From assembly GCA_031213475.1 (NCBI GenBank), contig JARUPZ010000010.1, positions 7,108,776-7,172,775 of the forward strand: a stretch of DNA of 64,000 nt, given 5' to 3'. Origin of the DNA: Nereocystis luetkeana (Eukaryota > Sar > Phaeophyceae > Laminariales > Laminariaceae). Every line of letters starts with the position of its first letter. The first letter of the stretch is position 1. The position numbers and the translations under genes are program-made. Below, piece by piece: positions 43,104-54,664 of this stretch. The notes beneath the pieces were generated by a model. That model was not told where the DNA came from, did not search any database, and worked only from the letters and a program-made list of their open reading frames with translations.

Positions 43104-44222
43104 GATGAGTTTCGACGAAATCCTCGATTGCACAGCTGGTGTTGGGGTATTGGCAGCCAAACTCTCAAGATCTTCCATGAGCGGCCGGAGCGCATGAGGC
43201 GTGAATTAAAGATCGTCCATGAGCGGCCGCACCACATGAGGCGCGAATTCGTCCAATTTCGTGACGGAGAGGCAGCAGATGTCCTGGGGACTGAGAGGGA
43301 TACTCAAGAGGCAGCAGGGGGGAAAACGCCCCAGAAGGGCGCGGGACGACGCGGCAACTCAGAGGAGTTCCTCGGGTGAGCAGGCGCTGGGGGTAACAGA
43401 GTCTTGATCAAAGAGGCGGCCAGCAAACGCGGAAGGGAAGGCATCCACGCGAATCGGGCGCACGAGCATTGGACCGGGGCGTAGCGAATAACTTCCGTCA
43501 AGCAGCCCGCTCTGAGCTATCAAGCGTCTATGAGAGAACGCCGGATCAGGGGTCGGGTAGGTTTGTGTGTACCCCGTTACATAAGCGGCATAGGATGCTA
43601 AAGGATCGTACCAATTTCAAGTTAGATGCACAGAGCCGCAGTCGCAGTCGTGACCGCCGTAGCAGCCACCACCGCCGTAGCAGGAGTGCCACGCAGGAGC
43701 GCAACCGTAGTAGCAGCAACCGAGCACGGCAACGGGAACCCACAGGACGGGGGGACAATCAGGTCCACCGCCTCCGCCGCCGCGGAGGGAGCGCAAACAG
43801 CCGGCCCAGCAGGAGAAGAAGGAGGAAGAGGTGGAACAGCATCAGGCGCAGCAACTGTGTCATCAGCAGCAGCAGCAACAGCAACGGAAGCAACAGCAGC
43901 AACTGCAGCCGTCGCAGAAGCCGAAACAGCAGCAGCGACCGGTAGGAGGAGAAGCGGAAGGCGTAGGAGCCGCGTCACGAGAATCGGGGATGTCCGTACG
44001 CGGCCGAAGCTCGTTAAGCGTCGAGCGGATAAGGAAGGACGCGGCAGCCGGTTCGTCGGTGATATGGAGGAGGAGTCGCCCACGCTGTTACCGGGTAGTG
44101 GCCGGGATACCCGCTGTGCACCGACGATAGTTATGCGCCGGGCAGGGGGGGTGTTGCAGCGCTACGGGGCCCTGAAGTCGCCCAGGAGGGCGACAGGGTA
44201 TTCTGTGATGTACGTCGACTGA
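43104..44222 (+). pseudogene. X gag-like region, RS-rich and open in three frames (copy L)
   Basis: The start SFDEILDCTAGVGVLAAKL is followed by a frameshift. In copy R the same frame is intact for 90 residues (54589-54317) and contains a duplicated KIFHERPEHMRREF motif. A second frame (43469-43945) is very rich in Arg/Ser (SRSRSRDRRSSHHRRSRS). A third (43626-44222) is Ala-rich and ends with a conserved segment (GDVRTRPKLVKRRADKEGRG, GDMEEESPTLLPGSG). A fourth stretch reads Gln-rich. All three phases are open around 43640-43940 because of CAG-type repeats. The basic RS-rich composition suits nucleic-acid binding, as in a gag. No known domain is recognised. Confidence 0.4.
44141..44151 (+). 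promoter_or_regulatory. Polypurine tract of X copy L
   Basis: GGCAGGGGGGG lies directly before the TGTTGCAG start of the 3' LTR. The same tract precedes the 3' LTR of copy R (53535-53547, minus strand). This is the expected site for plus-strand priming in LTR elements. Confidence 0.65.
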
Positions 44223-44692
44223 CCTCACCAGTGACGTATGGAGGGTGCATCGTGTAAGACAGCAATAAGGCCTTAGGATGGCTCGCTGTCATATCGATGT
44301 AGGTATACAACGGAGTGTCCCCGGCGGGGGAGGCCATTGTCTGGGTCATGGAAACCCCGCATCGGCTGTAGTGGTCGATACGGGTGCTCTGTGGCGCTAC
44401 CTGGGGTTAGTCAATCCCACCAAAGAACGAAAGAAACAATTCAAACCATATCCTGTTCACACACCATGCATGAGTATTTCCATTCACGTGCCTGTCTGTT
44501 AATCACACGTCGCACTTGCTGAACAAGGCCAACACTCAACTCCGTGGCGTCTGGCCACCCCGTGGCCAGAGAGGATTCAGGAGCGAGGTACGAAGGAAAT
44601 CCCCATAGGGACTCTCTCAACGAACGACAACAGCTGGCTATCGAGGTGAGACCGAGCCGATAGCAGCACACAAGAGGAGGTCAGCTGTAACA
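44152..44692 (+). repeat. X 3' LTR of copy L (541 bp)
   Basis: Starts TGTTGCAGCGCTACGG and ends GTCAGCTGTAACA. The ends form a short inverted repeat (TGTTRCAG / CTGTAACA), as usual for LTRs. It is slightly shorter than the LTRs of copy R because of a deletion around 44480-44530. Confidence 0.8.
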
Positions 44693-44714
44693 CATACTCA
44701 GTCTGATTTTTTAG

Positions 44715-45180
44715 ATGATGGCAAGGCAGAGCCCATTCATGCTTCCCTTTTGTCTCGAGGCACACACGACGCCTAGCCAACAAAACCACGGCCGCGCTCC
44801 TTGCAACCCCCCCTCTACCCGCCAGCATCCGCCGACACCCGCGACGGCTCCGGGCTCGCCAGCGTCGCCGTGTTTCGACTACAGGCACGCACACAAAACG
44901 GAAGAAGAAAAGAGGAAAAAATAATTGAAAGTGCAAAAGAACTTTCAACCAGCCGGTGAAAAATAGCGAAAGAGAGCCTCCCAAGCCGCTGAAAAAACAA
45001 AATCAAGGTTTTCTTTTTCCGAGATTTTTTTTCTGTTCCGGGAAAAAAAGCGTGGCACGAGAAATAAGCACTCAAAGAAAGCAAAGAACGCGAAGAAAGC
45101 AAAGATCGTAGAAGCGATAAAAAATCGTGGGAGACTCGCTGAGCGTGAGGCAGATCCTTATGATCAAGTGATTTTAGGAA
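44715..45180 (-). repeat. Repeat family Y, copy 3 (internally deleted)
   Basis: 44745-44900 matches the middle of Y copies 1 and 2 on the opposite strand (CTCGAGGCACACACGACGCC, GCGCTCCTTGCAACCCCCCC). 45060-45178 matches the 3' end of copy 1 (GAAAGCAAAGAACG, CTTATGATCAAGTG). The part between is replaced by an A-rich stretch. Confidence 0.6.
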
Positions 45181-45311
45181 AAGGGTAATTTGAAGTATGT
45201 GTATGGCCCACAGAAGCCCAGTGACTTAACGTCACTGGGAATAAATAAGACCGGGTACAACAACTTGTTTCTACCAAGCACCTAGGAGGTGTAAGACCAG
45301 CCCTCTTTGGG

Positions 45312-45440
45312 CTACAGGGGAGATAGCCTCTGGTCAAAAAAGATCCTGCTTGACGCAGGCGTGTCTATATACCAACTGTTTAGGTCGTTCTGCAAATAAC
45401 CAGCGCGAAAAAAATCGGAACACTCTCCTTGCTTCACCCC
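45312..45440 (-). pseudogene. Crinkler/RHS NTPase fragment
   Basis: The minus-strand segment GGVKQGECSDFFRAGYLQND and LNSWYIDTP aligns with the larger relic downstream (EGVEEGRSATFQDAGYLKND, TAWYLSDP). It covers only the region ~40 residues after the Walker A motif and is out of frame with any continuation. It is a second, shorter copy of the same gene family about 1.6 kb from the main one. Confidence 0.55.
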
Positions 45441-45973
45441 TCCATCACCTGCACACATGGCTTCCATTACATGTTTGCATGGGCTGCCGGCCCAAGACGC
45501 CGGGGACTTGCTCCACTCTCGAGATAAATCAGAAACGCATCTCGCCGCTGCACCGTGAACTCTCGGCTTCCAGCATGATACACTTTCGGCAAATGCACCC
45601 AATGCTGGGCTTTTGCGCGCACATGGGCTGCCGACCCCACGAGCATGTGGCTGCCTCCGTTACGAAGCACGTCCCAGAAAAAAATGCGTACGAGAGGCCT
45701 CCACCCGATCCACGGGTGTGAGCCTATTTCATTGCTTTTTTGGCGATCGGAAATGCTCCTAACAAAATCCAGCGGTATTGACTCGTTCGGGCAGAACATA
45801 CGGAGGCAAAGCCGCGAGCTCGCACGCGTAGCTTTTGTGAGCTCAGAGAAATCGACCGGGGTCAAGAAAACGTCTTCTCAAAAACGTCATTAAAAAATCG
45901 GCTTCACGAAAAACGGGATCCAGATTATTCAGTCGTTTCTTTAGACTCAACACAAACCAATCCTTCTCAGGAT

Positions 45974-47480
45974 TTAAGACGGAAGTTGAAGCTCAATAAC
46001 GCAAACTGTAACATCACCTTTGACACCAGGAGTCGCTCCTTTCAGCCAATCACCACCTTCTCTAATTTTGGTTGCCTTCTGCCACTGTTTCCCCCCTGGA
46101 ACTACGAACACAAACACACATCTCTTGATTGACGCGCACTTAGAAAGAGCACTTTTCCAATACTCCTCTACTTTGCCTCCGTCGACAGCCTTCACGCCTG
46201 CAGACTTCATTCGAAAGAAGTACAGGGTACCACTACCCCTGTCTACGCCGAACAAATCAATCGCTGCTAAAGTCTGGCTGTGCGGCCTATAGTACGACCC
46301 AATGTCGAACGTATCAGGAAGTTTGTTTCCCCCGAAATCCTCTTGTCGAGTGAAATCAACGCTCACAAAGGACACCCCCGACATATCCTTACTACCGCTT
46401 TGGGTCAGCATTCTCATTTTGAACCTTCGTTCGCCGTTATCTGGCTGACCAATCGCTTTGTGTGCAGCCCCTTCAAATAAACAGCCCACGGCAGCTCCAC
46501 CAAGCATCCTACTAAAATCTGGCTCCTTGGTAGCGGCCCCCACAAAGGCTAAATATGAACGTTTTTCCTTTTTGGAAACTTCCTTCACGACCAAATCCTT
46601 CGCGAAATTGCTGGCAAATCTGACAGCGTAATCTTCGTATCGTTTTTTACTGCCAGAGAAGATATGGAAGAGTGCGTCCCCAACGTCATCGGTGGAGCTA
46701 CCCAATTGAAGCGAAGCTGCAGCTCCCAGCAAACCCACATCTACACCGCCCAGCTTTTTCTCCTTCTTTCTCTTCAGCTGCCTGAGCTTTTCACATCAAA
46801 AACTGCTCTCGCTACACCTCCGACAACACCAAAAGCTTTATCCACGTCGGTCCTTCGTACATAAGAGAAAACAGCTTCCCGACATTTCAACAACTCACCT
46901 TTGCTCCACACTGGCATGAACAACTGTAGGGACTCGGGTTGCTTCAAGAACTCGTTCACCCTGACCGTCTTGGGCGAAACCAACACAACCGTTATACCAT
47001 CGAACATCTCCATAGGCCGGTCGGTCATCCGGGTCACTCAAATACCAAGCTGTTGGGTCGTTCTTCAAATACCCAGCGTCTTGAAAAGTGGCGGAGCGTC
47101 CTTCCTCCACCCCTTCATCACTGAACCGATACCTCGAGCCCTTCCGTTCAAACACAACAGTTTTCCCTTGGCAGCGAAGCAGCCACAGAAGATAAAAACC
47201 GAACATAGGTTTGCCGATTCCGGGTGTGCCTGTGACCAATATTCCGCAAAGTACCGCTGCTAGCACCGCTCAAGATAATCTCGGATAATTCCTTGTAACA
47301 AGGACGGATGAAGAGCTTGGATCTAAGCGTAGAATCGCCGAGGAAGCACGTGTCGTTTGCTAGTTCCAGGATGTTGTCGGTTACCGCTGCTCCGGTGAGT
47401 GCAGCCGCAATATCCGTGACGTTCTTACCGGCTGCAACGGGTAGAGCATCAAAGACGGCGATAGCGGAATAGAAAGGTGT
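45974..47480 (-). pseudogene. Crinkler/RHS-type protein (P-loop NTPase plus C-terminal nuclease-like domain), frameshifted
   Basis: The minus-strand order is SKLFIRPCYKELSEIIL (to about 47280), the Walker A segment TGTPGIGKPMFGFYLLWLL (about 47236-47180), TFQDAGYLKND, DGITVVLVSPKTVRVNEFL, then a C-terminal part with DTFDIGSYYRP and GTLYFFRMKSAG, ending at 45974. This is the layout of the Crinkler/RHS NTPase family: eukaryotic effectors or selfish proteins in which a P-loop domain is coupled to a restriction-nuclease-like domain. Frame changes lie near 47270, 47024 and 46795. The Walker A Ser/Thr after Lys is Pro (GKP), which should weaken nucleotide binding. An N-terminal trafficking header is not recognised. 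Introns or assembly indels could explain some of the breaks. Confidence 0.75.
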
Positions 47481-50400
47481 TAGACAAAGTTGATGAGCAA
47501 CATTATTTCGCCGGCGAAGCCGACTACAGCAATCGCGCAAGGGAAAAACCGACGGGCATTTGCATCGTGCAAACAGCCTAACTGGCCCTGCTTTGTCAAA
47601 GTCACGAAATATGACAAACAAATAAAAAGCTCGTGTTGCGGGTCAACAAACGAATGAAAAGCATAAAGATGAGTAAGTATCCAAGGTCCGAAGCAAGCCG
47701 TGGTAAAATACACCAAACCCACTTTTCAAGGGTTCGGTAGTGTTGAACAAAACACGAAACGAAGACGGATAGGGCATCTGCGGCACGTGCATGGAAAATG
47801 ACGAGGACACCGCTGCTGTAGCGTGGATTGTGCACAACCAGGAATGCACGAAATACCCCACTCTGAGTGTATGGCTTAGGCGCGAGCGAATATCGCGCAC
47901 CCGTTCTTGCGAGACGTGGCGCGTCTCCTGGGCATTTGGGTCTACGTGTGCGGGTAGGGTGGATAGGAGTAGGCGCTTGACGTGGATTGGCTGAAGTCCA
48001 GCCGCAAAGCTTTAGTTCCATAAGTTTGTCGCGACAAGAGTCGAAGTTTGTGAACTTTTGGCGCAGCTTTTCACTGCCGTTAAGTGAAGAGCGTGTATGA
48101 GAAAAAATGCGGAGAAAAATCGCAGACTTCAACTTTTCTCACAACTTTAGGCTCCCATCAAAGCGGCGTTTGAGGGGTCCAACCCGAAAGCGTGTTCCAA
48201 ATCGAAAGCGGCTTGGACCAGGGTAGATTCCATCAAACTGCTTTTTCTTGTGTTCGCCACGTTCGACTACAAATTGTGGGTAAGCTATGCCCTGGGATCT
48301 TTCGTTCGTTCGGAGGGAAAGGCTGCACAACCGACCGCTCGTGGTTTGTTGCAAATCTACGCAACACACACACGGCGACATTTTTCATGGTTCAAGCCAG
48401 CTTCATAGCGATCAAAAACAAACGTCGGTCGGACGCAAAGGAAGGTCTCCAAGAAACTGAGCTTATTCATCCCAACCCCCTCAGCTTGTCATGGGGGAAT
48501 AGACGCTGATGGGCCACTCGTTCGGTTAAGGGGTGACGTGTACGCAAAATCGACTCACCGACTACGTATTTTATATTGGTTCAAGAGAAAAATCTTTGGG
48601 CTCATCATTCACCGCACGCACGTACGCCCATGGGTACTACCGCTGGCTAAGTGTACTCAGCTGCACAGGCCGCGTTCATCCATGTCTTCACAGAAAGTAA
48701 GGGTGTTGGATTTGTCTCTCGGGGCTCATGGGTCGCTGCTGGTGGTGGGAGCAACGCTGGGCGCCGTTTCGGTATCGAGTGGTGGATTTCACCGCTCTGT
48801 GATGGTGTGATGGCGCGATTGATGCTGTGGGCTGCTGCTGGTTTGTGTGCACGGAACGACAGGTGTCGCACACGCATGGACTCTCCGCTGCTGCTGCTGC
48901 TCGTCGGAACTCTTGTTCGTGTGTGCCGCACGCGCTTTCCCTGTATGATAAATAGGCGCTGCACAGCAGTGTACGCTTTACCGCCGTTTACAGCAATACG
49001 TGAGTTGCGCAGTCTAAAGTACCACCCAACTGCTCATCGCTGTGTGTAGCTGCTGCTCGTGATCTACAGGTTGATGAGACCTCCCTGACCTGCTGTCCTT
49101 TTGTGTCGTTTCCAGAGAGCGTGCTGCTTGCACCATCATGTTCCTTTGTCGGCTAGGCTGCCTTGCTGCCGCTTCACACTCGGTCGCCCGTGTGTGGTGC
49201 TACCTGCTTCTTCCTTTCTACTCTACGTACACATAGATCATCGGGCACCTGAAAACCTCCCACCGTACTTGTGCAATTTGTTTTCCGGCTTCTACATTCT
49301 TGAGATGAAATACGAAGTAATTCTCCTCGATGATGAGGTTTGGGTTGGAATGAGGCCGCCTTTTGCAAAAAGCCTCGAGACTCCACTGAGGGTACCACCC
49401 CCGCGTGGACAGCCGTTGCCAACGCCGTGGTGGCGCAGAGAGTACTTGAAATGATAAGTACCCGCGGGATGTCAGGAATACACACAATAAAGCGGGAGAG
49501 AAGGCCTGTCCTTTTATCCTTCTGCCACTCCGTTTGTAGTTGGGGAGACTTGTGAAGAGTGTGCTCGCTCTTGAGTCTCCATTTCAATGCACTTGGCTGA
49601 CCTCATCTACAGAATCCCTCTGTGGCTGGTAGGTAGGTTTGACTGATGCGCGATGTGAGTCGGCTGTGTGCTCTATCGACCCGTGATGCTAAGTTTAAGT
49701 TTTCCTCGGCCCATTAATACTCGGCTAACAAGACCCAACGCGCCCCGCGTGTTTCATACCTTGGGTGCAGGCCACCAAAGATCCCCAGGACGCCTACGAA
49801 ATGCAGCAGATACAACTTTAGAGTGCAAGCGAGATGCTCCTCAAGGAGAGGGGTCGGGGTGTGGGTTTTGAGGGAACGTACACGCCCAGATTTTGTTTTT
49901 AGAGTCAACGGGAAGAAGTTTGACCGACGATTAACTACCATCCAGGAGCATTGGCCGGTTGTTTTCCTATTCTACAAGGTTCAAACGAGAGTCTATTCGA
50001 GTTATTTGTACTACAACTCACTCAGATCACCTGAAACTCTCACCTTGTTGCGACACACGAGAGTTGCAGGACACACAACTGCTGTTTGAGAATGAAGTGA
50101 GACAAACGCTGTTTGGAAAATGGGAGTCAGATGAGGACCGACAAAGTTCCCGCCGTGCGTTTGACTCAATGCCCTCAGGGGGTCATCACCAAGAACATTT
50201 TTGGAATCGAGAAGAGCTGCGAGTGAATATATTCACAGTTCCCGGGGGCAGAAAAGAGGGAGAAAGACCCAAGAAAAAGTAGCGACGGTCAAGCTAGGCT
50301 CAACGAAGTTACCCGAAGTGACTGATATCCCAGTCTCCCGTACATGTAGCTCTAGAACATCGACACGCACGGACGGCCACGATGCCATTTCGGAGATGAA

Positions 50401-51448
50401 GAGCAAGTAGCAAGTCGTGGGTGGAGATTTTTGTCACGAGAAGGTATTAAAATTTACTACTCGATTGTTCCAAAACGGTAAATTTTTTTGAGCGGGTGTG
50501 GCAAGTTATGTTTTATAGCAGAAACTTTCGGCCTCTAAAGCGAGCACCAAGATTGCAACTCCAAACATCAAGAGGCAAAAGCAACACTACCCTCGAGATC
50601 CAAGCGAACCCTCCCCAGATATCTCAACTTTTCATGGCTTCATGCAACGGGTAGGGGTCGATCTGAACGATACGTACGTAGTCTTTGTTTTTTTTCGGGA
50701 AATTCGCCATTTTTTCGCGAATTCTAAAATTGATCCCTAACGAGTACGAGCTTCAGCTGCCTCGCAAATAATCGTCCACAGGGCACAAAACCGTCACTAC
50801 AGCAGCAGCGCTCTCGGTGACCATCCGTGTGGTGGTTGGTCTCACTGCAGTCGGTCTGGTTCGTAGGCAGGTGTCGGTGCCATGGAGAGTGAATGAAATC
50901 CATCACCAACTCGTCGCGCTACGACGCCCAACGCTATAATAAACGTTTGAGCTACTGCCGCCAGCGAGCTCGATCGGTCGGCCACCTCGGTGCGGTCACT
51001 GTGTCAACTCAATTATGAGAGCTCAGAAAGCTATTGCGCCTTCTGCGCTCGGCCATGGCCTGCAAAGGGCCTTGGGGACAAGCCTGGCCAGTCTTGTCTG
51101 CTCGTGAGGGGTGGGGCAGTCGAGAACGGCGCGGCTGTCCGATCCTCCTCACCCTCGTACCTAAAAAACTAAAAACCCCGAAAACTATACTAGTTTTTTC
51201 GGGGATGAAGTTTTTCTGGTATTTCCCGAAAAAAAACGGAAAAAAAACGAAATAAACCGAAAAGCCCGAAAAAAAACAAAATTCACTCCTCGTTAACCCC
51301 TTCAGAACTGGTCCCCCGAATCTGGAGACAAACTTCTTGGAATAAGTGAGGGATCATTTTTCCAGTTCTGAATGGGTTAAGATCGACCCTAACGTAGTAG
51401 TAACTGGTCCCCTTTTTTTCAACCGGAACATCAGGATTCACAATATAA
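47481..51448. other. No confident gene; unique-looking sequence
   Basis: About 4 kb without matches to other repeats in the window. Short frames exist: a minus-strand 176-residue frame at 47602-48132 with a hydrophobic C-terminus, a 137-residue minus frame at 49174-49587, and plus-strand frames at 49823-50282 with Arg/Glu/Lys-rich ends. None has a domain that I recognise or a second copy to test coding. The 5' part could hold upstream exons of the Crinkler/RHS relic. This is the best place in the window for an unrecognised host gene with introns. Confidence 0.35.
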
Positions 51449-52254
51449 GGCCGTTTCCTATGCGGTTCGATTTTTGATCTTCAGATTTTGGCCCGATCGC
51501 ATTTTCAGATGTGAAGTTGGCAAATCGAAACAGCCTTCCTACGCGGAAAAATCAGATTTATTGTGTGTGTAGAGATTTGTGCAAACGCCGAGACCAACAG
51601 CTGTTTTTGTGTTTGGGCGCCGCGAAGAGACGCGCTGGGTGCCCTGCACTGCGCGTAGGACCCAAGCGTCCGAGCCAAGGCTGACCACCTCTGGTCTGGC
51701 GGCGAAGAGACGTGGCGAGTGCGCTAGAGCCACCTGTCTTGGTATTTTGTGTTCCATGTTTTGATTGGCTGCTGCTGCTGCTGTACAGCAGTGTGCTGTA
51801 CAGCAGTGTACTCTACGTACAAGTACTTGTACGTATCCACGGAGAGGTGCATGCCGAGGGCGCCTCTCTTGGTCTCTAGGCCCGAGCCCGCGCCAGGCGA
51901 CTGACGTCTGGCCACGGAGGGTCGCGCCGCCCGCCGCCCGAGCGTCGGGCGCGAAGCAACGTCGCTATACAGCTGTGTCACCTTCCAACTCATCGATCGT
52001 TCTGCTGCTGTTTGCTGTCATGGACAACATCTTGAATTTAGAGAGCATGCCATTTTTCAAATTGAAAATCTGATGACCCAGGTCGTCGGATTTTGGGCCA
52101 AAATCCGACGATTTGGGTCAACGGATTCTCAAATCGAAAAACTTCCGGTCGGATTTTGCATATTTCGACTGCATAAGCAGGGTCATTCGTTTTTGAGATC
52201 GAAAAATACAAATCTGAAGCTCAAAATCGTACCACATAGAAAACAGCCTATGTA
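51449..52254. mobile_element. Candidate inverted-repeat element (AGGCYGTTTYCTAT ends)
   Basis: The left end AGGCCGTTTCCTATGCGGTT and the reverse complement of the right end AGGCTGTTTTCTATGTGGTA align over ~45 bp with several mismatches, followed by CAGATTT on both sides. A shorter internal AAATCGAAACAGCCTT at 51521 could pair with the left end alone, giving an 88-bp MITE. Inside are CAG/CTG palindromes and a GTCGGATTTTGGGCCAAAATCCGAC palindrome around 52083. Boundaries and target duplication are unclear. Confidence 0.4.
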
Positions 52255-52539
52255 GGACAGGGCGATGGCGACCGGACAAGAGTAATCGGGCTATCCTATT
52301 CAACATGGACTTACCGTACCTTCCCGCCAAATAGTTCCCCCGAGATCCTATAGAGGACTCTCCTGATTCTGTAACTTCGAGAATTAGTGGTTTTGATATA
52401 ACTGGTAGTTTTTTACTAGACGTTCATGATCTCGGTCTCGAAAATTTGAAGTATGTTCAAGGAAGACATTGCTAAGAGCCGCACGTATTTTAATATTGAA
52501 AAATTCACTCTCATTGGTGTTATTTAATATGCCCCCCCC

Positions 52540-52703
52540 CCGAACCAGTACCAGCACCACCAGCGCACCAGCACACCAGAACCACAGCACACTCGGTCAA
52601 GATTACGTTGCAAAAGCAGGCACACTCAGCCAAGAGTATAATCGACACTCAAATTTGTGATCGATGATTGCCAATTTTGATATGGAAATTTGACCAGCAG
52701 CAT

Positions 52704-52741
<38 letters not shown>

Positions 52742-52971
52742 GTACCAGTACTAGCACCACCTGCAGCGCACCAGCACACCAGCACCACAGCACACTCAGT
52801 CAAGATTACGTACCCAAAAGCAGGCACACTCAGCCAAGAGTATGATCGACAATCAAATTTGAGATCGATGATTGCCAATTTTGATATAAAAATTTGACCA
52901 GCAGCATCAGCAGCACCAGCAGCAGCAGCGGTACCAGTACCAGCACCAGCACACCAGCACCACAGCACACT
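52540..52971. repeat. ~185-bp satellite, left part (two and a half units)
   Basis: The unit contains CACCAGCACCACAGCACACT, CGGTCAAGATTACGT, CACACTCAGCCAAGAGTATA, GAGATCGATGATTGCCAATT and a (CAG)n stretch. It is interrupted at CACAGCACACT by X copy R and resumes at 60226 with the next base of the unit. The second unit has a longer CAG run (52705-52740). Confidence 0.85.
52968..52971. other. CACT target-site duplication, left
   Basis: CACT just outside the TGTTACAG end of X copy R; the same four bases follow the other end at 60226-60229. Joining them restores the satellite unit. Confidence 0.8.
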
Positions 52972-53534
52972 TGTTACAGCTGACCTCCTCTTGTGTGCCG
53001 CTATCGGCTCGGTCTCACCTCGATAGTCATCTGTTGTCGTTCGTTGAGAGAGTCCTTGTGGGGATTTCCTCCGTACCTCGCTATTAAATCCTCTCTGGCC
53101 ACGGGGTGGCCAGACGCCACGGGAGTTGAGTGTTGGTATTGCTCAGCGAATGGGACATGGGATTAACTGACATGCACGTGATGGGCAACTGACATGAACG
53201 GGGTGGGCAAGACTCATGCTCGGTGTGTGAACAGGATATGGTTTGACTTGTTTCTTTCGTTCTTTGGTGGGATTGACTAACCCCAGGTAGGGCCACAGAG
53301 CACCCGTATCGACCATTACAGCCGATACGAGGTTTCCATGACCCAGACAATGGCCTCCCCCGCGGGGACACTCCGTTGTATACCTACATCGATATGACAG
53401 CGAGCCATCCTACGGTTTTATCGCTGCCTTACACGATGTACCCTCCGTGCGTCACTGGTGAGGTCAGTCGACGTACATCACAGAATACCCTGTCGCCCAC
53501 CTGGGCGACTTCTGGAGCCTGTAGCGCTGCAACA
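52972..53534 (-). repeat. X 3' LTR of copy R (563 bp)
   Basis: Minus strand from TGTTGCAGCGCTACAGG to GGAGGTCAGCTGTAACA. It differs from the 5' LTR at scattered sites (for example CGCTATTAAATCC against CGCTCCTAAATCC). Confidence 0.85.
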
Positions 53535-53802
53535 CCCCCCCTGCCCGACGCATAACTATCGTCGGTGCACAGCGGGTATCCCGGCCACTACCCGGTAACA
53601 GCGTGGGCGACTCCTCCTCCATATCCCCGATGAACCGGCTGCCGCGTCCTTTCTTATCCGCTCGACGATTAACGAGCTTCGGCCACGTACGGACATCCCC
53701 GATGCTCGTGACGCGGCTCCTACCCCTTCCGCTTCTCCTCCTACCGGTCGCTGCTGCTGTTTCGGCTTCTGCGACGGCTGCAGTTGCTACTGTTGCTTCC
53801 GT

Positions 53803-53835
<33 letters not shown>

Positions 53836-54589
53836 CACAGTTGCTGCGCCTGATGCTGTTTCACCTCTTCCTCCTTCTTCTCCTGCTGGGCCGGCTGTTT
53901 GCGCTCCCTCCGCGGCGGCGGAGGCGGTGGACCTGACTGCCCCCCTGTCCTGCGGGTTCCCGTTGCCGTGCTCGGTTGCTGCTACTACGGTTGCGCTCCT
54001 GCGTGGCGCTCCTGCTACGGCGGTGGTGGCTGCTACGGCGGTCACGACTGCGACTGCGGCTCTGTGCATCTAACTTGAAATTGGTACGATGCTTTAGCAT
54101 CCTTTGCCGCTTACGTAACGGGGTACACACAAACCTACCCGACCCCTGATCCGGCGTCCTCTCATAGACGCTTGATAGTTCAGAGCGGGCTGCTCGACGA
54201 AAGTTATTCGCTACCCCCCGGTCCAATGCTCGTGCGCCCGATTCGCGTGGATGCCTTCCCTTCCGCGTTTGCTGGCCGCCTCTTTGATCAAGACCCTGTT
54301 ACCCCCCAGCGTCTGTTCACCCGAGGAACTCCTCTGAGTTGCCGCGTCGTCCCGCGCTCTTCTGGGGCGTTTTTCCTCCTGCTGTCTCTTGAGTATCCCT
54401 CTCAGCCTCCAGAACATCTGCTGCCTCTCCACCACGAAATTGGACGAATTCGCGCCTCATGTGGTGCGGCCGCTCATGGAAGATCTTGAATTCACGCCTC
54501 ATGTGCTCCGGCCGCTCATGGAAGATCTTGAGTTTGGCTGCCAATACTCCAACACCAGCTGTGCAATAGAGGATTTCGTCGAAACTCAT
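53464..54589 (-). pseudogene. X gag-like region (copy R)
   Basis: The first frame, 54589-54317 (90 residues), is intact here. It begins with SFDEILYCTAGVGVLAAKL and holds two tandem copies of KIFHERP-HMRREF. A second frame, 54226-53861, is RS-rich, and a third, 54069-53464, is Ala-rich with the conserved C-terminus (GDMEEESPTLLPGSG). The frames agree with copy L residue by residue apart from short repeat-length changes, which suggests that at least the N-terminal and C-terminal segments were under protein constraint. How they are joined (frameshift or splicing) is not clear. Confidence 0.45.
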
Positions 54590-54664
54590 CTTTGCAAGCT
54601 CTGTGTGAAACTTCGTTCAGAAACGTTTGGTGCACCCCTACTGTGGTCGTTTGAAGATACTGAC

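Larger units (their letters stand above)
38348..44692 (+). mobile_element. Family X LTR element, copy L (5' LTR truncated)
   Basis: It carries a partial LTR (38348-38573), an interior collinear with copy R in the opposite orientation, a purine tract and a complete 3' LTR (44152-44692). Conserved interior landmarks are a 141-bp tandem duplication (40268-40549), a ~58-bp minisatellite (42390-43040) and an RS/Ala/Gln-rich region (43469-44222). No RT, integrase or protease motif is found in the ~5.6 kb interior of either copy. This fits a large non-autonomous LTR element (LARD). Confidence 0.75.

Noticed and set aside
44278-44502. A conserved ~70-residue protein found four times (also at about 38350, 53084-53371 and 59774-60099)
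   Set aside because: All four lie inside X LTRs. The conservation is that of the repeat DNA, and different phases are open in different copies.
53603-54073. A 156-residue plus-strand Ala/Leu/Pro protein in X copy R (and its mirror at 43622-44083)
   Set aside because: It is antisense to the RS/Ala-rich gag-like region and owes its length to CAG-type repeats.
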